In this document: positions 6,310-14,272 of the stretch, one piece after another
Numbering within the stretch: the first letter of the stretch is position 1
How the letters are laid out: each line of letters opens with the position of its first letter
Assembly: GCA_047975325.1 (NCBI GenBank)
Contig: JBKEDF010000048.1
Span: 1 to 14,272, forward strand
DNA: 14,272 nt
From: JBKEDF01 sp047975325
GTDB lineage: Bacteria > Pseudomonadota > Alphaproteobacteria > Rhodobacterales > Rhodobacteraceae
Direction: 5' to 3'
Notes under the pieces: generated by a model
What the model was told of the DNA's origin: nothing
The model's database searches: none
The model's input: only the letters and a program-made list of their open reading frames with translations
Translations under genes and position numbers: made by a program

Positions 6310-8175
6310 ATGGCAAAGCAGGACGGCGAAGAAGGACGCAAGGCGCGCAAGGGCAGTTCGATCATCGTCTGGATTCTGATGGCGATGCTCGTCCTTGGTC
6401 TGGGTGGCTTTGGCGTCACGAATTTCGGTGGCGGAATGAGCGCCGTCGGTACGGTGGGGGAACGCGAGATCACCGTCAACGATTATGCCCGTGCCCTCCA
6501 GCAGGAAATCAACGGCCTGTCACAGCAATTCGGACAGCAGATCACCATGCAGCAGGCGCAGGCCATGGGCCTTGACCGGCAGGTGCGTCAGCAGCTCGTC
6601 AACCGTTCGCTGCTGGACAATGAAGATGACCGGATCGGCCTGTCCGTCGGCGATGCCCGCATCGCCCAGGAAATAGCCAATCTCGACAGCTTCGCTGGGG
6701 CGGATGGAAGTTTCGACCGCGAAGCCTATCGTTTCACATTGGAACGCAACAATCTTAGCGAGGCCGAATTCGAATCCGGCATGCGCGATGAGCTGGCCCG
6801 CAGCCTTCTGCAAGGGGCTGTCGCTTCCGGCTTTTCCGCCCCGCCCATGCTGGTTGACACGCTTTATGCCCATATCTCCGAACGCCGCAGCTTTACCTTC
6901 CTGCGGCTGACCGAAGATGATCTGTCCGAAACGATCAAAGACCCGGGCGATGAACAGATTGAACAGCATTATCAGGATCATATTGACCGTTTCACACGCC
7001 CCGAGGCGCGACGCATCACCTATGCAACCCTGCTGCCCGAGGATATCGCCGACACGATGGAGGTGAATGAGGACGCGCTTCGCCGGATGTATCAGGAACG
7101 GCTGGAGGAATTCGTTCAACCCGAACGCCGCCTGGTGGAAAGGCTCGTCTATCCCAATGATGAAGCTGCGGCTGAGGCCCGGGCCCAGCTTGACCAAGGC
7201 AGCAGTTTTGAAGATCTCGTTGCCGCGCGCGATCTCAGGCTGGAAGATATCGATCTTGGCGATATCACGCAGCAGGATCTCGGATCGGCTGCCGGTGAGG
7301 CGGTTTTCGCCCTTTCCGAACCGGGAATTGTCGGACCGGTGCAATCCGATCTCGGCCCCGCCCTCTTTCGTATGAACGCGGTCCTTGCGGCACAGGAAAC
7401 AAGTTTCGACGAGGCGCGTGAAACCCTCGCGGATGAACTTGAAACCGACGCGGCGCGACGCGCTATCGACGCGCAGATCGAACCGCTCGACAAGATGCTG
7501 ATTGGCGGCGCAACGCTTGAGGACCTCGTCGCAGATAGCGATATGACCCTTGGCCAGGTTGACTATTACCCCGGCGTCGAAAACCGCATGATCGGCTATC
7601 CCGCCTTCCGCAAGGCGGCCGAAGAGGCCGAAACAAGCGGTTACCCGGAAATCGTCCGTCTTGAAGATGGCGGGATCTTCGCCCTGCGCCTTGATGAGGT
7701 TCTGCCCGCAGCACCCTTTCCATTGGAAGATATCCGCGATCAGGTGCAGGAGGATTGGCGCAAAACCCGGCTTGCCGAAGGGCTGATCGCCCGCGCCACC
7801 GAAATTCAGGACGCAATCGGCGGCGGTCTCACTCTTGAAAGCTTCGGCCTGACGGAAACCAATCCCGGCATCCCGCGTGGCGCACAACTCGATGCCCTGC
7901 CCGCAACATTGCCCATAGCACTTTTTGAAATGGCGGAAGACGAAATCCGGCTGATCGATGAGGAAGATTTCACCGCGCTCGTCCGACTTGATGAAATCAT
8001 CCCCGGCGAAAGCGAAGGCACCACGGCAGAGGCGCTCAAATCTGCCATCGCCGCACAGGCCGAACAGGCCCTGTCGCAGGACGCCCTGACGCTTTTTGTC
8101 AACGGGCTGACAAACACGACCAGGGTCCAGTTCGACGAAGCCGCGATCAATGCGGTCAATGCACAATTTCGCTGA
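6310..8175 (+). CDS. ppiD: PpiD-like periplasmic peptidyl-prolyl isomerase/chaperone
   Basis: The 621-residue protein starts with a charged cytoplasmic tail (1-16), one membrane anchor (about 17-38, IIVWILMAMLVLGLGGF), and a SurA/PpiD-like N-terminal chaperone domain (about 45-190). A parvulin-like domain follows (about 270-360), then a long acidic C-terminal part. The length matches E. coli PpiD (623). It should be anchored in the inner membrane, facing the periplasm, and help fold exported proteins. In the parvulin domain the usual (A)xHIL segment reads RRLVERLV, and the later FGYHI segment reads LGPALFRM, so both conserved histidines are absent. Isomerase activity is therefore doubtful, as has been argued for E. 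coli PpiD. The ATG at 6310 follows AAGGGCGGG. The stop is 12 bases before trpE, suggesting an operon. Confidence 0.9.
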   Translation: MAKQDGEEGRKARKGSSIIVWILMAMLVLGLGGFGVTNFGGGMSAVGTVGEREITVNDYARALQQEINGLSQQFGQQITMQQAQAMGLDRQVRQQLVNRSLLDNEDDRIGLSVGDARIAQEIANLDSFAGADGSFDREAYRFTLERNNLSEAEFESGMRDELARSLLQGAVASGFSAPPMLVDTLYAHISERRSFTFLRLTEDDLSETIKDPGDEQIEQHYQDHIDRFTRPEARRITYATLLPEDIADTMEVNEDALRRMYQERLEEFVQPERRLVERLVYPNDEAAAEARAQLDQGSSFEDLVAARDLRLEDIDLGDITQQDLGSAAGEAVFALSEPGIVGPVQSDLGPALFRMNAVLAAQETSFDEARETLADELETDAARRAIDAQIEPLDKMLIGGATLEDLVADSDMTLGQVDYYPGVENRMIGYPAFRKAAEEAETSGYPEIVRLEDGGIFALRLDEVLPAAPFPLEDIRDQVQEDWRKTRLAEGLIARATEIQDAIGGGLTLESFGLTETNPGIPRGAQLDALPATLPIALFEMAEDEIRLIDEEDFTALVRLDEIIPGESEGTTAEALKSAIAAQAEQALSQDALTLFVNGLTNTTRVQFDEAAINAVNAQFR

Positions 8176-8187
8176 TGGCAGGCAGGA

Positions 8188-9699
8188 ATGGCACAGCTAA
8201 CCCCGGATTTCACGACATTTGAAAAGGGCTGGGCAGAAGGCCGCAACCAGATCGTCTATGCCCGGGTTGCCGCCGATCTGGATACACCGGTTTCGCTGAT
8301 GCTGAAACTCGGCGAGGCCCGGGGCGATACATTCATGCTCGAATCAGTCACCGGCGGAGAGGTGCGCGGACGCTATTCCGTTATTGGGCTGAAGCCCGAC
8401 CTGATCTGGCGCTGTCTGGGGCGTGAGGTGGAAATTAACCGCGAGGTCCGTTTCGACCCCACCGCTTTTCAGCCCGCCGGGAAGGATCCACTGGCAAGCC
8501 TGCGCGCTCTTGTTTCCGAAAGCGCCATCAAGATGCCCCAGGACCTTCCCGCCATTGCAGCGGGGCTTTTCGGCTATCTCGGCTATGACATGATCCGGCT
8601 GGTCGAAAATCTGCCTGATGTAAACCCTGATCCGCTGGAACTGCCCGATGCGGTGCTGATGCGCCCATCGGTGGTTGCAGTTCTGGACGGCGTGAAAGGC
8701 GAGGTCACCATCGTCGCACCCGCTTGGGCCGCGTCGGGACTTTCGCCACGCGCAGCCTATGCCCAGGCCGCCGAAAGGGTGATGGATGCCCTGCGCGATC
8801 TGGATCGCGCCCCCCATGCAGGCCGCGACTTCGGCGAGGTATCCCCCCCGGGCAAGCCGGTTTCGAATTTTACCCATGACGGATACAAGGCCGCCGTTGA
8901 GAAGGCCAAGGACTATATCCGCGCAGGCGATATCTTTCAGGTCGTTCCCTCACAACGCTGGAGCCAGCGATTCGAACTGCCCCCCTTCGCGCTTTATCGC
9001 AGCCTGCGGCGAACGAACCCCTCCCCCTTCATGTTCTTTTTCAATGTCGGCGGCTTTCAGGTGGTTGGCGCAAGCCCGGAAATTCTGGTACGGCTACGCG
9101 AAGGGGAAGTCACCATCCGCCCCATCGCCGGAACCCGCAAAAGGGGCACCACCCCTGACGAGGACCGCGCCAATGAACAGGATCTCCTTTCGGACAAGAA
9201 GGAGCTTGCCGAACATCTGATGTTGCTGGATTTGGGCCGCAATGATGTCGGTCGCGTAGCCAGGATCGGTACCGTGCGCCCGACGGAAAAGTTCATTATC
9301 GAACGCTATTCCCATGTCATGCATATCGTTTCCAACGTCGTGGGTGAGATCCGCGAAGGGGAGGACGCGCTTTCCGCACTTCTTGCCGGGCTTCCAGCCG
9401 GTACGGTATCGGGGGCGCCCAAGGTCCGGGCCATGCAGATCATCGACGAACTGGAACCTGAAAAACGCGGCATCTATGGCGGCGGCGTGGGTTACTTTGC
9501 GGCAAACGGCGAAATGGACTTCTGCATCGCGCTGCGCACCGCGGTCCTGAAGGACGAAACGCTCTATTATCAGGCGGGCGGTGGTGTGGTCTATGACAGC
9601 GACCCCGAATCTGAATTCCAGGAAACCGTCAACAAGTCCAACGCCCTGCGCAAGGCGGCGGAGGATGCGGGCCTGTTCGCCCGCCGCGGGAACTCCTGA
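8188..9699 (+). CDS. trpE: Anthranilate synthase component I
   Basis: TrpE makes anthranilate from chorismate, the first committed step of tryptophan synthesis, using ammonia supplied by the glutamine amidotransferase subunit TrpG. The 503-residue product has the N-terminal domain with LES at 51-53 followed ten residues later by Ser, the region that binds feedback tryptophan, and the chorismate-binding domain (about 225-490) with PIAGTRKRG (312-320), DLGRNDVGRVA (from 348), SHVMHIVSNVVGE, AGTVSGAPKVRAM and GGGVGYFAANGEMDFCIALRT. The ATG at 8188 lies 12 bases after ppiD with AGG two bases before it, a tight but usable ribosome site; homologues begin at a similar place. No trpG follows within the window, so the amidotransferase partner must be elsewhere. 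Confidence 0.96.
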   Translation: MAQLTPDFTTFEKGWAEGRNQIVYARVAADLDTPVSLMLKLGEARGDTFMLESVTGGEVRGRYSVIGLKPDLIWRCLGREVEINREVRFDPTAFQPAGKDPLASLRALVSESAIKMPQDLPAIAAGLFGYLGYDMIRLVENLPDVNPDPLELPDAVLMRPSVVAVLDGVKGEVTIVAPAWAASGLSPRAAYAQAAERVMDALRDLDRAPHAGRDFGEVSPPGKPVSNFTHDGYKAAVEKAKDYIRAGDIFQVVPSQRWSQRFELPPFALYRSLRRTNPSPFMFFFNVGGFQVVGASPEILVRLREGEVTIRPIAGTRKRGTTPDEDRANEQDLLSDKKELAEHLMLLDLGRNDVGRVARIGTVRPTEKFIIERYSHVMHIVSNVVGEIREGEDALSALLAGLPAGTVSGAPKVRAMQIIDELEPEKRGIYGGGVGYFAANGEMDFCIALRTAVLKDETLYYQAGGGVVYDSDPESEFQETVNKSNALRKAAEDAGLFARRGNS

Positions 9700-9736
9700 T
9701 CCCGCATAACAACCCACAGAATCACATGCGACGCCA

Positions 9737-9775
9737 AGGGGCCTGACCCCCTATCGGAAACCAGAACCCGTCAGG
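9737..9775 (+). other. Overlapping inverted repeats after trpE
   Basis: AGGGG (9737-9741) pairs with CCCCT (9748-9752). The six-base loop between them, CCTGAC (9742-9747), is itself exactly complementary to GTCAGG at 9770-9775. The two pairings could be alternatives or a partial pseudoknot. No T-run follows, so it is not a standard terminator. It lies 38 bases after the trpE stop and may be in its 3' end or in the efflux operon leader. Confidence 0.35.
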
Positions 9776-9858
9776 TCGTTTGAAACCTGCCGCAAAATGC
9801 CCCCCAAAGGATACAGAAATTTCTACAAACTCATCCCAACCCCAATATCGGCGGTTTA

Positions 9859-9878
9859 CACATCATCAATTAGATGTG
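9859..9878. promoter_or_regulatory. Candidate operator of the efflux operon
   Basis: CACATC (9859-9864) and GATGTG (9873-9878) form a perfect 6-bp inverted repeat separated by an AT-rich 8-base spacer (ATCAATTA). It is 60 bases upstream of the adaptor ATG, in the most AT-rich part of the gap. Efflux operons of this kind are commonly controlled by TetR or LysR regulators that bind such sites, but no regulator gene is adjacent. Confidence 0.4.
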
Positions 9879-9937
9879 AGGCTCAAGGTAAGCGAACAAA
9901 GCCACTCATCAGTAATTTGCTAGTGAGGAAACACTTG

Positions 9938-11059
9938 ATGCCAATGCGTCCCCTTCCAGACCTTTCCAAATCTTGCCTCCGGATCCTGATCCTGACATCG
10001 CTTGTTTCAGGACCGGCGCTATCGCAGGATGCGGCACCGCCACCGGCCGTTATCGCGGTTCCGGCGGAAGTTCGAAGTCTGGAGGAAACCGTCACCTTCA
10101 ACGGAAGACTGGACGCGAACCGGAGGGTTTCGTTGATTGCGCGGGTCAGCGGTGAGGTCAAGGAGATCGATTTCCTTCCGGGCGCGCAGGTCGAAGCCGA
10201 CCAACGGCTTTATCTGATCGAACAGGATCTCTATGAAGCTGCGGTGCGGGAGGCGGAAGGCGCCCTGAATTCCGCCCAGGCACAACGTGATCTGGCCCAG
10301 ATTGAACGGGACCGGCAGGCAACGCTTGTCACGCGTGAGACGGCATCGCAGGCACAGCTCGATCAGGCCGAGGCGGTCCTGTTGAGCGCCAGAGGCGACG
10401 TGCTCCGCCTGGAGGCAACGCTGGACCGCGCACAAACCAACCTGTCCTATACCGAAATCAAGGCCCCTTTCGCGGGCCGCATCGGCGACACTGCCGTGGA
10501 TAGCGGGGCGCTGGTCAGCCCCGAAATCGGTGCGCTTACCACATTGGTGGATCTTGACCCCATACATGCGGAATTTTCAGTTCCGACAGCCCTTTGGCGC
10601 GAATATCTTGAAAAGGTGGACGATGGCGCCGTGGATGGGGTCGACTCGGTAACGCTCGAACTTGCCAACGGGACCGTCTATGACAAGCCCGGAAATATCG
10701 ATTTTGTCGACAGCCGGATCAATCCGGGAACCGACAGCGTGACCGTGCGGGCGCGTTTCGACAACCCGGATCAGATCCTGCTGGATGCCGAACTCGTAAG
10801 GCTGCGCCTCAGTTCCACGGGTTCGGAAGGCGAACTCGCCATCCCCGAACAAGCCCTGCAACGCGATGTGCAGGGGGCATTTGTCCTTGTTGTCGGTAAC
10901 GACAACGTCGTGGAACAACGCCGGGTAACCCTGTCCCGTTCCTCACAGGGCTTTGCGGTGATCACCGAAGGCCTTTCCGAAGGGGAACGGGTCATCACCG
11001 AAGGTTCCAACAAGGTTGGGCCCGGCATGACCGTCGATGCCGCAGTACCCGAGGGCTGA
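9938..11059 (+). CDS. RND efflux periplasmic adaptor (membrane fusion protein)
   Basis: The adaptor links an inner-membrane RND pump to an outer-membrane channel. Its 373 residues start with a signal peptide (cleavage likely after ALS, residue 29; no lipobox cysteine at the cleavage site). Then come the first half of the lipoyl domain (about 64-96, with SLIARVSGEVKEIDFLPGA), an alpha-helical hairpin rich in Ala, Gln and Glu (about 98-165), the second lipoyl half (YTEIKAPFAGRIGDTAVDSG), and beta-barrel and membrane-proximal domains to the C-terminus. The ATG at 9938 has TGAGGA eight bases upstream and begins directly at the signal peptide; an in-frame ATG at 9797 adds 47 residues with no signal character. 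The pump gene starts three bases after the stop. It resembles the MexE/AcrA family. Confidence 0.92.
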   Translation: MPMRPLPDLSKSCLRILILTSLVSGPALSQDAAPPPAVIAVPAEVRSLEETVTFNGRLDANRRVSLIARVSGEVKEIDFLPGAQVEADQRLYLIEQDLYEAAVREAEGALNSAQAQRDLAQIERDRQATLVTRETASQAQLDQAEAVLLSARGDVLRLEATLDRAQTNLSYTEIKAPFAGRIGDTAVDSGALVSPEIGALTTLVDLDPIHAEFSVPTALWREYLEKVDDGAVDGVDSVTLELANGTVYDKPGNIDFVDSRINPGTDSVTVRARFDNPDQILLDAELVRLRLSSTGSEGELAIPEQALQRDVQGAFVLVVGNDNVVEQRRVTLSRSSQGFAVITEGLSEGERVITEGSNKVGPGMTVDAAVPEG

Positions 11060-11062
11060 GCG

Positions 11063-14000
11063 ATGCTATCAGACGTCTTTATCAAGCGCCCACGTCTTGC
11101 TGGGGTTATTTCGATTGTACTCTTCATCGCCGGTCTCCTGGCGATGCGGGCCATGCCCGTGGAACGCTTCCCCGACCTTGCACCGCCGCAAGTCTTCGTG
11201 CAGGCCTTCTACCCCGGCGCCAGTTCCGAAGTCGTTGAACAGGCCGTCGCACAGGTCATCGAAAACAAGGTGATTGGCGTTGATGACATGTTATACATGT
11301 CATCGAAATCAGGCTCCGACGGATCCTACCTGCTGACGATATCCTTCGAGGTCGGAACAGACCCCGATATCGCAACGGTGAACGTACAAAACCGGGTCGC
11401 CCTGGCCGAACCCCAATTGCCCGCCGAGGTGATGCAGACGGGTGTGTCCATCCTCAAGCGATCCGCCAACCTGATGATGGGCATCGTCCTTTACGCAACA
11501 GCGGACAATGTTACCGGCGAAACCCTGACAAATTACGCGACGCTCAACCTTCTTGATTCCATCAAGCGCGTTCCGGGCGTGGGCGATGCGGCAATCTTCG
11601 CGCTGAACGAATACGCAATGAATATCAAGCTGGATATCGACCGGCTTGCCCAGCTGGGGCTCACCCCGGCGGATGTCATGGGGGCGCTGCAATCACAGAA
11701 CCTCCAGGCCGCAATCGGAACCGTCGGGGCGCAGCCCATGGCGCAGGATCCGATACTGCAGCTCAATGTTCAGACTGCCGGCAGGCTGTCCGCGCCAGAG
11801 GAATTCGAACGCATCATCATCAGATCCAATCCGGACGGCTCGGTCGTGCGGATCGGTGATGTCGCCTCGGCTGAACTGGGCGCACGAACGGAATCCATCC
11901 AGACGACCTTCAACGGTGGGCCCGGCACAATGATCGGGGTCTATCTGGCCCCGGGCGGCAACCTTGTGGCTGCGGCGGACGAGGCGAAAAAACGGGTCGA
12001 TGAGCTACGTCCATCGCTTCCCGATGGCATCGACATGAAAATCGTTGCTGACAGTTCAACCTTCGTCCTGGACAGTATGACCGAGGTCGAACACACGTTG
12101 TTTGAGGCCTTCGCCCTCGTAGCGCTTGTGGTGTTCCTGTTTCTGGGCAGCTTGCGGGCAACGATCATCCCGATCATTGCAGTCCCCGTAGCCCTGGTCG
12201 GAACCTTCGCCTTCATGCTGGCCATGGGCATGTCAATCAACACGGTTTCGCTTCTGGCCATGGTGCTGGCAATCGGCATCGTGGTGGACGATGCCATCGT
12301 GGTGGTTGAGGCGGTCGAAGCCAAGATGGAACAGAACCCGGAGATGACACCGGCAGAGGCCACCCATGCCGCGATGCAGGAAATTACCGGCGCCATTCTG
12401 GCAATCACCATGGTGCTGCTGTCCGTCTTTGTTCCGGTTGCCTTCATTCCGGGAATTCAGGGGGAACTGTTCCGGCAATTTGCCGTCACGGTTTCGGTTT
12501 CGATGGTCATTTCGGCAATCAACGCCCTGACGCTTTCACCCGCCCTTTGCGCGATCGTCCTGAAACATGAACATGGCGAACGGCGTGGGATCATGGCCTG
12601 GATTTCCCGCAAGATCGACACTGCGGGAAGAGGCTATGTAAAGGTCGCAGGCGCACTTGGCCGCAGGGCATTTCTGAGCATCGTGCTGCTGTTGGGTGCA
12701 TTCTTCATGGCGTCAACCCTGTTCAGCACGGTACCGACGGGTTTCCTGCCCGATGAGGATCAGGGGAACTTCATCGTCGAAAGCCGCCTGCCCGACGGCG
12801 CATCCGTGAACCGGACCCGTGAGGTTTCCAACCGTGTGGAACAGACGCTGCGCGAAATGCCAGGCGTCGCTTCCGTGGCAAGCGTCGTCGGCTTCTCGAT
12901 CATTGACGGGATTACCAAGTCGAATGCGGCATTTTCGGTCGTTGACATGAAATCCTTCGAGGAACGTACAGGTGACGGCGATACCGTTTTTGACGCCATC
13001 GCAAAGATGAACTTCGAAGCGCTTGGTATCCGTGAGGCCCAGGTTCTGCCCTTCAACGTGCCGCCCATTGCCGGGCTTGGTACGGGATCGGGTTTCGAAT
13101 TTGAGCTTCTTGATACGCAAGGCAGGTCGGCTTCCGAACTCGCGGCCACTGCGCGTGGTCTTGCCGGGGCGGCGAACCAGAACCCGGATCTTGCCGGGGT
13201 CTACACGACCTTTTCATCCGACAGCCCACAGCTTTATCTCGATATCGACCGGGAACGCGTCTACACCCTTGGCCTTCGCCTGAACGATGTGTTCAGCGCG
13301 TTGCAGGGGGCGTTTGCTTCCATCTATATCAACGACTTCAACCTGTTTGGTCGCACCTGGCGGGTCAACGTGACCGGTCAGGAACAATATCGCGACAAGG
13401 CCGATGATCTTGGTGGGGTCTATGTCCGGTCAACCACGGGGGAGATGATCCCGGCCAGCGCCTTTGCCGAGGTGAAGCGCATGGTGGGCCCCATGTCGAT
13501 CGAACGCTATAACAATATCCGCTCCGCCAAGCTGAACGGCACACCGGCACCCGGTATCGCCTCCGGCGCAGCCATTGAGGCCATGGAGGGAACCGCCAAT
13601 GCCACCCTGCCCGCGGGCTACCGTTACGAATGGACGGGAACGGCGCTGCAGGAAAAGGCCGCAAGCGGGCAGACTGCGGTTATCCTCGGCATGGCCCTGC
13701 TTTTCGCTTATCTGTTCCTGGTCGGGCTTTACGAAAGCTGGACAATTCCGGTACCCGTGATGTTATCGGTCATCTTTGGCGTTTGTGGCGCATTGCTGGC
13801 CCTGCTGGCCGCAGGTTTGTCCTTTGACATATATGGGCAGATCGGTCTTATCGTCCTGATTGCATTGGCGGCAAAGAACGCGATCCTGATCGTCGAATTT
13901 GCCAAGGCCCGACGAGAGGAAGGGGAAACTATCTACGATGCCGCCATGGGCGGCGCCAGGGATCGTTTCCGCGCCGTCATGATGACCAGTCTGGCCTTTA

Positions 14001-14191
14001 TCGGCGGGCTGATCCCGCTGGTTGTAGCCGAAGGGGCATCAATGCTGTCACGTCGCGCGGTCGGCACCGGTGTGGCAGGCGGCATGTTGGCAGCCGCACT
14101 GGTCGGGATCTTCATCATCCCGGCGCTCTATATCGTCTTTCAGACATTGCGCGAACGGATCAAGGGCATGGCAAAGGGCAAGGAGGGTTGA
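11063..14191 (+). CDS. RND multidrug efflux pump, inner-membrane permease (AcrB/MexF type)
   Basis: The 1042-residue product has the standard HAE1-family layout: TM1 at about 13-30, a large periplasmic loop, TM2-6 (about 342-500), TM7 (about 535-556), a second periplasmic loop, and TM8-12 (about 868-1030). The proton-relay residues are present: Asp409-Asp410 in GIVVDDAIVVVE and Lys938 in AAKNAILIVEFAK, matching Asp407, Asp408 and Lys940 of AcrB. GFLPDEDQG follows TM7, as in the family. It should work as a trimer exporting hydrophobic or amphiphilic compounds with proton uptake; the substrate cannot be predicted. The ATG at 11063 follows the adaptor stop by three bases, with GAGG inside the end of the adaptor gene, so translation is likely coupled. 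No outer-membrane factor gene follows in the 81 bases left. Confidence 0.95.
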   Translation: MLSDVFIKRPRLAGVISIVLFIAGLLAMRAMPVERFPDLAPPQVFVQAFYPGASSEVVEQAVAQVIENKVIGVDDMLYMSSKSGSDGSYLLTISFEVGTDPDIATVNVQNRVALAEPQLPAEVMQTGVSILKRSANLMMGIVLYATADNVTGETLTNYATLNLLDSIKRVPGVGDAAIFALNEYAMNIKLDIDRLAQLGLTPADVMGALQSQNLQAAIGTVGAQPMAQDPILQLNVQTAGRLSAPEEFERIIIRSNPDGSVVRIGDVASAELGARTESIQTTFNGGPGTMIGVYLAPGGNLVAAADEAKKRVDELRPSLPDGIDMKIVADSSTFVLDSMTEVEHTLFEAFALVALVVFLFLGSLRATIIPIIAVPVALVGTFAFMLAMGMSINTVSLLAMVLAIGIVVDDAIVVVEAVEAKMEQNPEMTPAEATHAAMQEITGAILAITMVLLSVFVPVAFIPGIQGELFRQFAVTVSVSMVISAINALTLSPALCAIVLKHEHGERRGIMAWISRKIDTAGRGYVKVAGALGRRAFLSIVLLLGAFFMASTLFSTVPTGFLPDEDQGNFIVESRLPDGASVNRTREVSNRVEQTLREMPGVASVASVVGFSIIDGITKSNAAFSVVDMKSFEERTGDGDTVFDAIAKMNFEALGIREAQVLPFNVPPIAGLGTGSGFEFELLDTQGRSASELAATARGLAGAANQNPDLAGVYTTFSSDSPQLYLDIDRERVYTLGLRLNDVFSALQGAFASIYINDFNLFGRTWRVNVTGQEQYRDKADDLGGVYVRSTTGEMIPASAFAEVKRMVGPMSIERYNNIRSAKLNGTPAPGIASGAAIEAMEGTANATLPAGYRYEWTGTALQEKAASGQTAVILGMALLFAYLFLVGLYESWTIPVPVMLSVIFGVCGALLALLAAGLSFDIYGQIGLIVLIALAAKNAILIVEFAKARREEGETIYDAAMGGARDRFRAVMMTSLAFIGGLIPLVVAEGASMLSRRAVGTGVAGGMLAAALVGIFIIPALYIVFQTLRERIKGMAKGKEG

Positions 14192-14238
14192 TCCAAACCC
14201 TTGCCGCCACCCCTGTCGGCGGGATCGATCACCACGGT

Positions 14239-14254
14239 TTGACAAGTTCTTGTC
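14239..14254. promoter_or_regulatory. Palindrome overlapping a -35-like TTGACA at the right edge
   Basis: GACAAG (14241-14246) and CTTGTC (14249-14254) are inverted repeats around TT, and TTGACA at 14239-14244 is a perfect -35 hexamer. No -10 is seen 17 bases on, where the sequence is GC-rich. It may belong to the promoter or operator of the next gene outside the window, or to the 3' end of the efflux transcript. Confidence 0.25.
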
Positions 14255-14272
14255 ATCCCCTGCGGGGCGCCA

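Noticed and set aside
6520..8166. Long minus-strand open frame (548 codons) opposite ppiD
   Set aside because: It mirrors the codon bias of ppiD; no ribosome site, no recognisable motifs, and it lies wholly inside a well-supported gene.
9797..9937. 47-residue N-terminal extension of the efflux adaptor from the ATG at 9797
   Set aside because: The extension has no signal character and no ribosome site, whereas the ATG at 9938 has both a ribosome site and an immediate signal peptide.
14204..14222. CCGCC/GGCGG inverted repeat after the efflux pump as a terminator
   Set aside because: Short stem with a nine-base loop and no T-run on the plus strand; the operon may continue beyond the window.
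1..14272. CRISPR array, transposase, phage, toxin-antitoxin or defence genes
   Set aside because: I saw no regularly spaced repeats and no reading frame with motifs of these systems.

Overview
The window looks like chromosomal DNA from an alphaproteobacterium, most likely a member of the Rhodobacterales (Paracoccus/Roseobacter relatives). I infer this from the GC-rich coding sequence, the two-domain cold-shock protein, the ppiD-trpE pair, and protein sequences that read like that order. I could not search a database, so genus and species are open.

Left part (1-3621), all genes on the minus strand. The first 24 bases hold only the start of a gene that runs off the window. A 394-base stretch without a convincing gene follows; it contains an interrupted palindrome at 224-246. 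Next come a DMT/EamA-type membrane transporter (419-1315), a structured spacer with several hairpins, and tRNA-Pro(UGG) (1597-1673). Upstream of these lie a secreted DUF192 protein (1715-2194), a double cold-shock-domain protein (2198-2731) and PdxH (2847-3461). The last three could form one leftward unit, pdxH to csp to DUF192, possibly reading on into the tRNA.

Middle part (3622-9699), all plus strand and divergent from pdxH. It holds FabI enoyl-ACP reductase, a xanthine/guanine phosphoribosyltransferase (Gpt), a class I/II PLP aminotransferase, a PpiD-like periplasmic folding factor, and TrpE (anthranilate synthase component I). FabI, Gpt and the aminotransferase are closely spaced. PpiD and TrpE are 12 bases apart and probably cotranscribed. 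These are housekeeping functions: fatty-acid synthesis, purine salvage, amino-acid metabolism, envelope protein folding and tryptophan synthesis.

Right part (9700-14272). After a 238-base gap with inverted repeats comes a two-gene efflux operon, a periplasmic adaptor and an RND inner-membrane pump (AcrB/MexF type) only 3 bases apart. No outer-membrane channel or regulator gene lies within the window. The efflux genes sit where trpG, trpD and trpC would often follow ppiD-trpE in this order.

I found no CRISPR array, transposase, toxin-antitoxin pair, phage gene or clear new system. The points worth a second look are modest: the interrupted trp cluster, putative operators and RNA hairpins between genes, the apparently inactive parvulin domain in PpiD, and the csp-DUF192 coupling.
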